A stretch of 64,000 nucleotides of DNA from Ceratothoa steindachneri (GCA_963969495.1 OZ018321.1:120617129-120681128); one strand, 5' to 3'; shown: positions 36,282 to 48,258, counted from the stretch's first letter. The notes: generated by a model from the sequence alone, not told the origin. Translations and numbers: made by a program.

Positions 36282-37436
36282 TAGGCATATAATGACATCT
36301 TAAAAACAAAATTTTCTCTAACTAAACCTCAAAATGCATTTATTACTATGTATAAATGTCTGATTATAGCATCTTTTACTAAACCCTAAAACTGAATAAA
36401 TATTAAATAGAAATGCATCTTTTTCTTGAGTTATTGGTGTCTGTTTTGTGTAGTTCCGCCAATGGCTAACAAATTTTAGCGACTAAAATTTTGTTCCAAA
36501 GTTTCTCGAATTTTTCATTTTCGCTCATGATAGGCTCAAAAAGTAAGGCGCTGGGAGAGATAGAAATTTAATTATCTTCTGCTTTTTATTCCAAAGGAGT
36601 TAATGGGGGCAGGTCAAGGTAGGTTAGCTAATAATCGACGAGAAAAATAATCCCAAATAAACAATCACAACATTGTACAAATCTAACAAACCTAATAATC
36701 CAACGTAAGAATCATTACAGAAAAATCACCTGATATTCTTCTAATAAAGAAATCAAACAAAACACTCACATCAGCAGGTCATAACCATTAAATAAAACCA
36801 AATAACCTATTTTAAACTTCAGAGCAGAGGAACCACAACCATTAAGCAGAACTCCCAAATCACAGACAACCTTAGTTAACTTTAATCCCACTGCATCTGA
36901 CAAGCTGGGGAATGCTCTTCACCCCCACCAAACAAGTGGCTGTATCAAATAGACCAATACAACAGCTTTAAAAACAACTCTATCATTTAGCTGTTTTAGC
37001 ACTCACTCTTGCCCACGCCGGACAGGGAATCCTTTTCACCTTCTTGTGTAAGCACGCCACATAATTTTTTTTAATTAAACTGAGTCCCCATTAGAAATAC
37101 CCTACGCAGTGTCGAAAAAGCTTATAAATACTATCTATTGTCACCACATTCCATAACAACAATTTAATTTAGAAATCTAACCTAACCTAACATAAGCTAG
37201 GAAACATCAAAGTATCTCACAACTTATCTGAATAGCTTCGAGAGAACCGCAAGTACGTAAACTAGAGCGACAGCGAGTATCCTGCCACTCTTTAACTAAG
37301 TCCTAAAACTTATTAGTGACTAAAAATATTTACTCATAATATCTTTAACTCAAGCTTAAAATTTATTCATGAGCGATAAAAAATTTTCCTCCCTTTGTTA
37401 TTCGATAGACGGCAGCGAGACCTTTATTTATTGACA
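36282..37436. other. AT-rich DNA with diverged short repeats
   Basis: ACTAAACCCTAAAACTGAAT and relatives occur at 36325-36345, 36377-36420 and 37305-37370. The copy at 36379-36417 is 39 bases identical to 44971-45009. At 37177-37192 there is a (CCTAA)3 tract, the complement of the TTAGG arthropod telomere unit but only three units long. No gene was recognised. Confidence 0.45.
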
Positions 37437-37836
37437 TTATCTATAAACACATCTATATAGACTCTTATCTATAGACACATATATAGAGTTATCTATAAAC
37501 AATTATCTATATATCCCTATCGTTATACCTTTTTCTACGAACCATTTTCTATATACAAATATATAGATATATAGACTTTTATTAGATAGACAATTATCTA
37601 TTTACTCTTATCTATAGAGCATTTTATAGACCATTATCTTTTTACTCTTATCTATAGATTCTTTTCTATAAACCCTTATCTATAGACACATATATAGACC
37701 CTTATATATAGTCTTTTCTATATACAATTATTTATACATCCTTTTCTATTAACAATTTTATAGACTCTTATTATTTAATTATTCTTATCTATTGACTTTT
37801 ATCTATAAGCCTGATTTATAGATCCTTGTCTATAGA
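37437..37836 (+). repeat. Degenerate tandem repeat with CTATAGAC core
   Basis: About 400 bases are built from variants of TTATCTATAGACNCTTATCT with a spacing of about 16-24 bases. The core CTATAG is palindromic. Copies are strongly diverged. Confidence 0.75.
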
Positions 37837-38175
37837 CGTGGAAAAGCGCGGAAAGAAATGTACTCATCTGCATTTCGTCCAGTGTTATGGATGCCTTGCC
37901 TTCCTAACCTTGTACTCAAATTAAAGCGAGAAGTTAGAGGAAAGAAAAGGACCCCTCAGAAAAGAAAAAAACAATTGAAAGGGGGCATGAATAAAACCAC
38001 GGACTCTGCCTCGCTGAGCTCAGTGGAGGGGAGGCTTAAAACATCGGTTATCGAAGAAATGGCGCAGAGCTTATAAGCTGCCTACTTCGCAAACAACTCG
38101 CTCTAACCTCCCCGTCCCCTCCCCCCGCGCCCACTTCACCTTCCTCATAGTGGTGTGTTCAAATGCCGCTTTTGT

Positions 38176-38211
38176 GGGGGAGGGGGGGTGGGGAGGGGGG
38201 AGGGGTGGGGG
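38176..38211 (+). other. G-quadruplex candidate
   Basis: Six G runs of 4-7 bases are separated by single A or T bases in 36 bases. A C-rich stretch lies 45-70 bases upstream (about 38109-38131). This fits the standard G-quadruplex pattern (four or more runs, short loops). The surrounding 37850-38400 region is more GC-rich than its neighbours and includes a basic plus-strand open frame (37858-38076) of unknown nature. A regulatory role is speculation. Confidence 0.6.
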
Positions 38212-39486
38212 AGGCTGGTCAACTAAGAAAGGCGTAAGCCTCCATCCATTCCAGCGTCGTCACTCGCCAAGCGTAGGAGCAGGCACAAGACGGTTGAGAT
38301 TCGGTTCAGTAATACTTATGCTACGCTTTTCGCAAGGGGGTGGCGGCAAGTATAGCTTGGAATCCACGATGCAGGTGACAACGGTGTCAAATGCGTAAAC
38401 TCCCTGGACAAGCGCTTCTAGTTAAGTCCACTCTCTACCCTATGTGGCTATACGTTTTCAAACATTTTACTTTTTTCGTCTTCATTACTTTATCTACCTA
38501 TCTCTCTCTTTATCAACTTTTTGCGCGAGATTTCCTTGTTGGTTATGGCTCTAAATGTTGAGGAAAAAATAATCGGTCTATGCCGTATCAAATTTTCTCG
38601 ACAATTTCTTCATCTACCCACGTTTTTGCGTTAATAATATCTATGTATCCTCAAGAGAGTGACCATGATTACTGTTTACTTAAAATTAACGAATTAACAA
38701 AATGGAAATGAGCAAAGTAGTGAAGTTTTATTCAATTCGAAGGGAAATATCGCCGCAAAGAGACTGAAATTCAGGTGTTTGGGTCCCCACTTTCTTATTA
38801 GGAGGAAAATGCGGGTCTCCACAGGCCTTTTAGAGCTAACAAATATTGCTCCGCTCTTTTAGCTTTATGCTATTGCGGCTTCTATAGGAAACGTATGGGT
38901 GGTATCCGCTTTACTTATTACGCATTCTTCCCCATACGGCATTGAGCTACCTTACAAACAACATTGTGTAATGAAATCATTGATGCTGCTGATAATGATT
39001 ACAAGGTTTAGGAAGAGGCGGTCATTTGTTAATGATTTATTACTCTTTATTTTCTGTTGTTCTATCATTCTTAACTGGCTGAACGAATAAAGTCACGTAG
39101 TGATCTCTAATAAAAATTAAAGACGAGATCCTCGTATGGTCGCCCGTAGTGCCTGTACTCATTCAAGGTAATGTAAACGTGCATACACACGGGAATCTAT
39201 GTATGTACGTATATGGGTTATACGAAAACATTCTCTCACGAGAGCGGATATAGAGGTGCCTTGGGCTGCTCACAGGAGAGAATAAGAGATTGAATTGAAT
39301 CGTGTATGTGAGAGTATGCAGGTGAGGGGATAGAAAGGGTGTGTGAATAGATAGCGGAAAGTAGACCAGTGGTGAAAAGAGAAAGAAGTGTGGTAGGGTG
39401 CAAAGTGATGCTAGAGCCTGGTGATCAGGCCTATCGCTTTCAAATTTATTTGATTTGTGGTTTCGTTGTTGTTTTTATGGTTGTTT
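38212..39486. other. Unassigned DNA
   Basis: No gene recognised between the G-rich stretch and the (TA)n tract at 39487. Confidence 0.3.
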
Positions 39487-39487
39487 T

Positions 39488-39541
<54 letters not shown>
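39487..39541. repeat. (TA)n microsatellite at the 3' side of the Jockey-like copy
   Basis: A TA tract of about 55 bases. It lies roughly 345 bases downstream of the ORF2 stop of the minus-strand element and may mark its 3' end, but this was not proven. Confidence 0.9.
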
Positions 39542-39546
<5 letters not shown>

Positions 39547-39886
39547 CAGGTATATATATAACATATAGTTTGGCGTTCAAGCCATTTGTCTTTATTGCTA
39601 ATATTTTTGTTTATGCTATGCGCGTTAGCTGTTGTTTATGTAAGTTGTTAATATTAACTTACTGTGTTTGTTTTAGTATCTTTTTGTTTCTTCGTAATTT
39701 TGTAGTGTGTGTATTTAGTGTACAGTGTTTCTTCCTGTAGTCTTGTTTGGTGATTTTCGTCTTCTTGTGTAGGATTCCTTCTTCGGTAGTTTGTCTTAGT
39801 TGGTTAGTTTTGTCGATATCGGTGAATTTTGTCAAAATCGGTTGGTTTCATGATTGGTATTTTTTCTTATTTTGGGGTAAATTGAC

Positions 39887-42625
39887 TCATCTAGCGTAGA
39901 ACGGTACTTCTGCTCCGCCAGCTAAAATCCTAGCGGAGCTTGGAAATCTGGCGCGACATACTTCTCTTCTGTTTTGGTCAATCATTTGTACGATATCTTC
40001 GTCCAAACGATTGACCTTTTCCAGCATACTCCTTGTCCGTTCTTCGATGACAACGTTAATCGGGGTTAACCCCGCCTCCCGGTGCAGCTCTTCTTGGGAT
40101 CTTCTTTCCATTCTGCGTGTACCTGTGATTAGGTACACGCATTTATTCTGCACCACTTGTAGTCTCCTCTTCTGTGTCTTTGAGGCACAGGAGAGGGCGG
40201 AAGCGGGGTAAAGCAACGTCGATCTAACTAGTGCAGTATAGATCTTCTTTTTGTTGCTTTGACGAAGATTTCTGAACCTGTACAGAGTCTTGACTGCAGC
40301 AGTGGCCTTGGTGATTCGTTCTTGGACGTGCTTTGCGTACCCGGTTGAGGTGATCTTCATGCCGAGTACGTTGCATTCATTGTTGTAGGGATATCGTCTA
40401 TCCCCCACCCTGACGTCGTCAAGTAGTCTCCTGCCTATGGGGACTACTTTGAACTTATCCTGGTTGGTACGGATTTTCCACCAGGCCTCGTAGGTGTTCA
40501 GGTTTTCGATTTCTGCTGCCGTCATGCGAGCTTGCATAGGCGCATTCCTCCATGGACATGTGATTACCTGGGTGAAATCATCGGCGAATTGTAAGTTGAG
40601 GCAAGTGGGGTTTACGGGGACTGGGACATCTGCGGTGTAAATCAAGTAGAGAGTGGGAGACAGGCACCCCCCTTGCGGGAGGCCCGCATTGAGCGGAAAC
40701 TTTGGCCCGTCCGTGCACCCTAAACTGATGTACGCCGCTCTCTCCATGACATAGTCACAGAGAGTTCTTTCTAAGCTTTCGCTTAGTCCCAGTCGTAAGA
40801 TCTTGTACTGCATTCCCCGTTGCCACACCTTATCGAACGCCTTTGATACATCCCGACAAACAATGTCCACGTAACTCTTTTCCCGTTTTGCTTGGGCTAG
40901 CTTTTCCTTAATGACGTTAATCGCCATTTCCGTACTTCGCTTACTCCTAAACCCGAATTAGTGTGGGTTGTAGAGCGAGTTATCTTCCAGGTGAGACACC
41001 AGTCTTTTGTTGAGGATCTTCTCGAAGAGCTTCCCACCAAATTCCAGTAGTGAAATTGGTCAGTAGCTCTCCTTCAACTTGGGGTTCTTTCCAGGCTTGG
41101 GCAAGAAAATCATCTTTGCCGTTTTATAAGCGTCTGGAAAGTACCCCGTATTAAGGCAGGCGTTGAATATTCTTCTCATTCCTTCGATGACACAGGCTGG
41201 TGCCTTTTCAAAGTTAAGCTTTGTAAGCCCCGATTGTCCTGGGGCTTTTTGTTGGAATGAGCGAAGCGCGCCGAGTAGTTCTTCTTCTGTAATCTCGGCG
41301 GCTCCGTCGCGCTGCCTATCCACCTGGTAATGAGGGTGCGTCTTTTCTATTTCTTCGTTAAGCTCGTCGATGATGTTGCTTTCGAACTCTAGGTCATAGT
41401 CTTCGTTTTCTTCTTCAGTTATACTGAAGATCTTTTCCCAATAACTTCGGAATATCTCTTCAACTTTTTGTTCCTCTTCTTCGATGTTTCCATTTTCTTT
41501 CTGTAGCTCGATCTTGTGCTTCTTTCCAGTTGATCCTTTAAGAATTCGGATCTTCTTCCAAAATTCTTTGGGAGTTGCTTCGTGATCGATGCTCTCGATC
41601 GCATCCTCCCATCTTCTGTTTTGCTGTTCGAGGATCAACTGGTTCAATTCTTCTTTGATTTCTTTACTTCTTTGCATCGAGTGTACTGATGCATTCACGA
41701 TGTTGTGTTCATACATTATCTTCAGTTCACGGTATAGTTCCTTCATATATTCGGTCCACTCGTAGGTTGAGATGGTCCTATATGAGGAACGAGGGATACA
41801 AGCCCTATCTGCGTCGATGATTTGGTTATTGAGGTCATCGAGTGCCTCGTCAATCTCCTCGAGAATTGCCTCGTCCAGGTTGGGCTGATCGTAGGCCTCG
41901 AGAAGGTGTGCATACCGTGCCCAGTCTGCTCGTCTGTAGTTCTTCCTGACTACTGCTGGGACTTGTATAGGGTTCCTATTGATTGTGAGTAGGATCCCTA
42001 TATGATCACTGCATGGAACCTGGACTGGTTCCATGTAGTAATTGAACGGTAGCTGACGATTCACCAGACAGATGTCTGGCTTTGTGGCATTTCGTTCTCT
42101 GACATAGGTGGGAAAGTCGGGGCCTATCCGCTGGGCAATATTTCTGTCCAACAACAGGTCCAGGCTTCTCCCTATTCCGTTGAAGGTCCTGTAACCGGAT
42201 TCTCGGCATCTGGCGTTAAGGTCCTCCATTAGTATGGTGGGGGCTCTTCTGCCAAATAGGCCAGTGAGAGTGTGAATAGGCAACACATCTCTCCTTGGCG
42301 GTTGATATCCGGTTGCAATGACCAACTTTCCTAAGTCGAGCTCGACCTCAATCGCGAGGTAGGATTCTTCTAAGTTTCTTATCTGCTTGTATTTGATCCC
42401 TTTCTTTATTGCAATAGAGGCGCCATCGTACCGCTCTTGCGAAAAGTTCGTGATCAACACATCGTAGTTCCAGATTTTCATTTCTGTATTACGCGTGTCG
42501 ATCCCGTGCTCTGAGATTAGTATGATGTCTGCATCAATTTCTCTGAATACATTTCCGTAAAGAATTCTTTTCGTCGTCCAGCCGTTGGTGTTGATTTCCA
42601 TTATTTTCAGTCCGTTACGTAGCAT
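39887..42625 (-). pseudogene. Jockey-like ORF2: endonuclease-reverse transcriptase with two nonsense codons
   Basis: From the ATG at 42623-42625 one frame of 913 codons runs to the TGA at 39887-39889, broken by TGA (41060-41062) and TAA (40958-40960) with no frameshift. Endonuclease landmarks: N-T-N-G-W, L-I-S-E-H-G-I-D (catalytic Glu), A-T-G-Y-Q-P-P-R-R, E-D-L-N-A-R and P-C-S-D-H-I-G-I (catalytic Asp-His). RT landmarks: V-S-K-A-F-D-K-V-W (motif A), G-L-P-Q-G-G-C-L-S-P-T-L-Y (motif B) and L-Q-F-A-D-D-F-T (motif C). The TGA falls where Jockey-type RTs have S-Y-R-P-I-S, so it is most simply a CGA-to-TGA change. All catalytic residues that I can place are intact. Confidence 0.9.
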
Positions 42626-42636
42626 GATGAGTTGCT

Positions 42637-43904
42637 CTACCTATGTTTCTTCTTCCCCTTTTTTGGTCTGGGGGCTGGTTGGGCGATTTTACTCGGCCCA
42701 GGGTTTTCTTTTTTCGGGGGGGGGGGGGGGCTCGGGGTCTTTGACCTGCTTTTGGTTGCCCGCGTGCGAGTGCAGGGGCCCTCTTCGCTGTCAGATGAGG
42801 ATGATCCATCCTCACTTCCAGCTTTTTCCTCTTCTTCTTCCTCTTCTTCAGTTTCCTCTTCTGATGGTGCTCCAATCATCTCCTCCAAACCGGATTTGGT
42901 GCTTTTGTTTTGTATGATGGAGTTCTTGAAGGCCTGTGAGCACTCGGGGTCTTCTGGCATGATTACCGCCGGGAGGTTATTTGCTTTCAGGAGCGCATTG
43001 AGCACCTGGTTATAACAACCAGGCTTCACTGCATTTGCCACATTTGCATGGGTTATGCAGATCAATATTTTAGCGCTCAGATCTCCTGATACGCTAAAAG
43101 GTGCAGATCCTGGTGCAGTGTTCGTCACTGTGTTCTTTTTTGCGGCGCTCGCATACGTCGTCTCCTTTGCCTTTCTGTCTTCTTCTTCTTTCCTTCTAAT
43201 AATCTCTCTGCGCTTGGGGCAATTAAGAGCCATCGTCCTATGTTCCCCTTTGCAGTTAAGGCACTTTTTGGTGTTGCTTTCGCACTTGTCAAAACGGTGC
43301 CCTTCCGTGGCGCACTCACTGCACCACAGCTTGTTCTTGTCTGGGCAGGTGGTAGAGGTATGGGCATCAAGTTTGTAGCACACAAAGCACATTTGTATGC
43401 TACTGAATTTCTCTTGTTGGATGTTTTCACCCGGTATTCTCATGTTGAATACGAGAATGCCATTTTGGGTAGCCTTTCTCGCCATGTCCGTGGTTGCGAA
43501 TGTGATCTTGAATACGTGGGTATGTTCGCGGAATTTGATGATTTCGCGAACTTGTGCCCATTGGTTGCTTTTCGTAATCTCCTCTTTTAGCTCTTCTGTG
43601 CTATGCTCGCCTACCCAGCTTTCGACTTTACGGCAGATGACGCTTCTATTTGCTGCCACCTGGGGGTGGGGGGAAGGTTTGCTTCTAGTCCGGTCTCCTT
43701 CAATACCCTCGCTCCCTCTTCTGAAAGGAGCTGGTCTACGTCTCTGGTTTAGGCACACATGGCGATGAAGCCTGACGAAACTTCAATTAGTTTCACCAGT
43801 GCCACCTTGAGTTGTATGTAGAGGGTTTCACATAGGTCCTTCTTCGTTGGGGTCTTCATTCCGGCGATGGTCCTTAAGGGGACCCTCTTAGTGAGGGCCT
43901 CCAT
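42637..43904 (-). pseudogene. Jockey-like ORF1 (gag) with one stop and one frameshift
   Basis: Comparison with the 7199 copy suggests translation starts at the ATG at 43902-43904 (M-E-A-L-T-K-R). A TAA at 43749-43751 follows F-I-A-M-C-A, the same frame continues T-R-D-V-D-Q-L-L-S-E-E, and a shift in a C-rich run (about 43661-43673) leads into the long frame (A-N-R-S-V-I-C-R-K-V). That frame runs to the TAG at 42637-42639. Three zinc-knuckle-like units lie in the middle (C-F-V-C-Y ... H ... C, C-S-E-C ... H, C-L-N-C-K-G-E-H). The C-terminal part is Glu-rich, then Pro/Lys-rich, coded partly by a 15-base G run on the plus strand (42716-42730). Confidence 0.85.
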
Positions 43905-44066
43905 GGTCTTGCTGCTCTTCTTATTCCTTCTTTCTCTGAAATCAAGTGTAATTAATTTTGTTTTTGATATGTGAAAAAAGTTAGGGTGTGGTAAAGGAGG
44001 TATAGGATGGTGTGAGTGGGGTTGGTAATGGGTTTCAAGTAATTTGAGAGGAACGCCCCCGTCCAT

Positions 44067-44969
<903 letters not shown>

Positions 44970-45099
44970 TCTAAACCCTAAAACTGAATAAATATTAAAT
45001 AGAAATGCACATAAGGAAAAATGTGAACTCCCACGAGGGATCATAAATCGAGGTACTAACCTCAAGGCGCCCTACCAAAAGATCCATCTTAGGATCTAT

Positions 45100-45492
45100 A
45101 GTAAACTATATCTGGTAGCATCTATAGTTATGAAGAACATCACCATCCCTGGAGTGTCTAAAGAAATGTGCTCTGATATTGTTTATAAATTTTCGTGCCA
45201 AGAGGAGATGTGCAAATCTCACATTATAGACTATATCAGACACACCACAACTACACTAAGGAAAGGTCTAATGGCCCACAAAAACCATGGAGCCACACAT
45301 CAGAACTTCATGGATGCCCATGACAGAATACCTACCATACAGGAATTGATTGGAAACACAGAGATAATTGATAAAGCAAGGAATTACGCTGGCCTTCTAA
45401 TAACCGAGGCTGTAAGCATCTCCCTTCTGAAGCCCACCCTGAACATCCAGCACGAAGTTGATTATATATTTCCGTCGAGCAAAGTAAGATGA
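45100..45492 (+). pseudogene. Penelope-like element GIY-YIG fragment
   Basis: The 45130-45492 frame gives I-V-Y-K-F-S-C-Q, D-Y-I-R-H-T-T-T-T-L-R-K-G-L (Arg where the Tyr-Ile-Gly glycine is expected), a His in A-H-K-N-H, and L-L-I-T-E-A-V-S-I-S-L-L-K-P-T with the conserved Glu. The nuclease is about full length, but the preceding RT is missing and the Gly-to-Arg change should inactivate it. I saw no hammerhead motif near this copy. It differs in sequence from the other three PLE pieces. Confidence 0.75.
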
Positions 45493-46300
45493 ACACGAAA
45501 AGATAGAGCTCAATACCTCCTCCTTAGACAAGCAATGACCCCCGCCCTTCTACGGAACAGAGCCCCTTGAACGAAGTTCAAGTATCAGCGCTGCTACGTT
45601 CCCTCAGACCTCGAAGCAACGAGAGAAGTATTCCAAATAGTCAGATACTGAGCTAGGCCTACTTTCTATGTTTCTATTTTCTGTATGCACATATAAATAC
45701 AGATATATATTGTATATCTGTATTTATATATTTTATTTCAATGTATATTTTCATATTGTATGTACTTGTATGTTTTCCAGTAAATATTTCTTACATGTAT
45801 TTGTAGATATGTTTATTAGGGTATGTATCTTTACATTACTACTATTATTATCATTATTATTATTATTATTATAAATATTATTTTCCATCTTTTACTATCT
45901 TTTTGCTATTTGCATTTAACATGTATTTTCATGATGTACCTAGTTTAGGCTTATTTCTACATTTTTCCTTAAGCCATAATAGGCTCCTTTCAATTCTTTA
46001 GGCTTATCAGCCCCTTACCCCTACCTGGCTAATCCTGTTCATTGGCTGGACACATTATAAGCTTGTACCTAACAGTAAATTGTCAGTAGTCGCTCGAAAT
46101 GGGGCAGCGCTCGGAAATAGGTGTCGTGCCGTTTAAAATAAATGGAGAAAGAAGTTTGCATATCTATCACCTGAAATTAACAACAGAAAACGAGAAAAAA
46201 CTGAAATATGAAGATTCTGGCAAAATTGATTCTACAGAAGCAATAAACTTCAACCAAAATTGCATAAGAGAAAAACTATGCCAGCATATATATGTGTGGC

Positions 46301-46304
<4 letters not shown>
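45493..46304. other. Unassigned DNA with a short (TTA)n tract
   Basis: No gene recognised. A small trinucleotide tract (ATT/TTA)n lies at about 45838-45872, and a TA-rich inverted repeat surrounds 45690-45735 (CAGATATATATTGTATATCTG). Confidence 0.4.

Positions 46305-46333
<29 letters not shown>
46305..46333. repeat. (TA)n microsatellite at the MITE boundary
   Basis: A short TA tract directly abutting the left end of the foldback element. TA is also its target dinucleotide. Confidence 0.85.
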
Positions 46334-46336
<3 letters not shown>

Positions 46337-46560
46337 GGCGTCCATAAAGTCTCTTTACAATTTTAAAAAATATTAAAAGGCAATTGATAAGAAATCTTAA
46401 TCAGACTTGTTCTATTGTACTCAGTGGTTTTCAAAGTGTATTAAATGAGGTAAAACTTTGATATCCACTGAGTACAATAGAACAAGTCTGATTAAGATAG
46501 CTTATCTATTGCCTTTGTAATATTTTTTTTAAATTGTAAAGAGACTGTATGGACACCCTG
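46334..46560. mobile_element. Foldback MITE (Tc1/mariner type), 227 bp
   Basis: The element starts CAGGGCGTCCATAAAGTCTC and ends with the near-complement GAGACTGTATGGACACCCTG. The two arms (about 46334-46430 and 46463-46560) are inverted copies over almost their whole length, with about 32 bases between. TA flanks both sides (46332-46333 and 46561-46562). With no coding capacity it is non-autonomous and would depend on a transposase that recognises its ends. It abuts a Tc1-like transposase relic at 46575. Confidence 0.92.
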
Positions 46561-46574
46561 TATATACTAAGTTG

Positions 46575-46870
46575 GAGCTCCTTTTGCTCTAATTGAAGCC
46601 ACAATTCTTCGTGGGATGGATTTCACCAAATTTTCACAAATTTCTGTTGCAATCTTACTCTATTCAGGTTGTAATTTTTCATACAGTTCTGTTTTATTTG
46701 TATTTGTGGTACTTATTCCTTTTCTAAGCATTTCCCATAAGTGTTCTATTAGATGTATGTCTGGGTTCTTAGGTGGTCACTCTGAAGAGGTGATACCCAT
46801 GTCTCCAAATCAATTCTTGGTATAGTTGGATGTATGATATGGGGCAATTTTTATGTTGAAATATAACTTC
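46575..46870 (-). pseudogene. Tc1-like transposase C-terminal relic
   Basis: The minus strand reads A-P-Y-H-T-S-N-Y (block after the second catalytic Asp), then P-P-K-N-P-D-I-H-L-I-E-H-L-W-E-M-L, the box with the third acidic residue (Glu). A stop after L-Q-P-E is followed by L-V-K-S-I-P-R-R-I-V-A-S-I-R-A-K-G-A-P-T, the usual C-terminus. The second Asp itself is lost at a frameshift (F-Q-H-K-N-C-P). The ORF end lies only 15 bases from the MITE. Confidence 0.78.
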
Positions 46871-46959
46871 ATCTCTTAGTCTAGTAGGATGTGTGAGGGT
46901 TTTCATTGCCTGAATTCTCAATCAATCAGTCATGGGTATAGGGGCAATATGCTAATTTT

Positions 46960-48258
46960 TCATTATCAGCCTTGCACAGCAATAGAGGATGAATCACAAC
47001 ATCAAAGAAAGGCAAGTCGACTGGAGACATGTAAAAACATAAATTATTTCTGGATTTAAGTTAAAACACCGGGACTGAAACCACCCCCTCCCAGAAGTAC
47101 CTCCAATGTGAATGAAACACCAACTCTAGATAGTCTCCCTTAGAACAGCCCTTAGAGACAAAGCTGAAATGATTTACATTATCAACAAATATAGGACAAT
47201 AATGACAAAGGCGGCTGTTCACAAAATAAATCTGGTGTAGATAACAGTTGACACACGCTGCACCAAACCTCAATCTTGTGAGAACAACGCAAGCATGCCT
47301 TTTCTTGGGAGACCAGACAGGGCATAGTCCAACATAATGCCTCAACCTACCAAAACTGAAAGACTCTTGAGGCTATACCCCCAAATCTATCTCAATGAAG
47401 AGCTATAAATGTTTCTAGATTATTCACTCTTGTCATGGGGAACAGGGATGTTGTCTTCAGTTCTGGAAGCGTGCTTTTGCTATATCAGCCAATTCATTGC
47501 CCAAAATGAAACGGTAAGCAGGCATCCACTGAAAATGGATTGAACCAGAAAAAAATTGAAAAGATCTGATAACCGAGTGTCCCCCAAAATTGCAAGATTG
47601 AAAAGAAACTGGATAGGGGGCCAAAAAAAAAGAGATAAAGAGAACAGGAAGTTAGTAAAAATGGCGGATCTAGGACAAAAAATTGGTGAGAGAGCGGGAG
47701 GCTAACCTGAATTCCTCCCTCTGAGTATTCTGAGAAAAAGGCATTGATGATTAATAATGGTTATCATTCACAACATTGATAATAAATAACAATATCCCAC
47801 GCAGGTGTGAGCACTAACTCTCTCAAATTGGATTTTTTTCACACATCAGAAAATTATGAATTGTAGCTTATTGCAGATTTGGGATGTTAGCTAATGAAAA
47901 ATACTGAATTGAATAATTATTTTTGAGACTTACCTGTTATTTAGACATGTATCATATAAGATACCTACAAACTGTCTTATATATATTCTATATTATTACA
48001 TAACTCTTTTTGAATAACATAATACAAGTAGGGTTTAAACAAATATAAATTTTAACAGGTCTTAAATTTGGGGGCGGCTTCAGCCCCTTAGCTTCTCTCT
48101 GGATCCAACCTGCTTGGCATCCTGAAACAACCTGAAGGAGTAGTAAAGGGTGAGGTCATCCACGTATATAGATAAGCTGCAAAGAGGATTGGCCTCATTA
48201 TGCCCTAAGCAGAGAGAGCCTTAAGTGGAAATTAGGGCGACAACTTGATATTTGAATG
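46960..48258 (-). pseudogene. Non-LTR retrotransposon remnant with RNase H and C-terminal zinc region
   Basis: The minus strand shows, in separate frames, an RT active-site block S-I-Y-V-D-D-L-T-L-Y-Y-S (YVDD at 48155-48166). An RNase H C-terminal block Q-W-M-P-A-Y-R-F-I-L-G-N-E-L-A-D lies at about 47465-47530. A Cys/His-rich tail frame (47345-47061) begins R-H-Y-V-G-L-C-P-V-W and includes V-V-L-T-R-L-R-F-G. RNase H and this tail are typical of I-type and related non-LTR clades, not of the Jockey-like copies elsewhere in the window. Between them lies AT-rich non-coding sequence (about 47700-48060), perhaps an insertion. The remnant stops at the hAT insertion (48259). Confidence 0.65.

Larger units (their letters stand above)
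39542..44066 (-). mobile_element. Jockey-like non-LTR retrotransposon, best-preserved copy
   Basis: A two-ORF element on the minus strand: ORF1 (43904-42637) and ORF2 (42625-39887), 11 bases apart, with about 345 bases of 3' sequence. ORF2 has APE endonuclease and RT but no RNase H, and its C-terminus (L-Q-V-V-Q-N-K) is Jockey-like. Only about four lesions are visible: two nonsense codons in ORF2, and one nonsense codon plus one frameshift in ORF1. GC content is higher than the surroundings. The 5' end is uncertain; the GC-rich stretch up to about 44400 may be 5' untranslated sequence. Confidence 0.88.

Noticed and set aside
37177..37192. Interstitial telomere repeat (TTAGG)n
   Set aside because: Only three units; too short to claim a telomeric origin, kept only as a weak hint of arthropod origin.
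37858..38076. Small basic protein gene at the GC-rich island
   Set aside because: A 72-codon frame rich in Lys/Arg without domain, splice sites or homologue; not distinguishable from chance.
42632..43015. Plus-strand open frames opposite the Jockey-like gag (also 43055-43768)
   Set aside because: Shadows of the minus-strand gag, which has clear zinc knuckles and a homologous copy.
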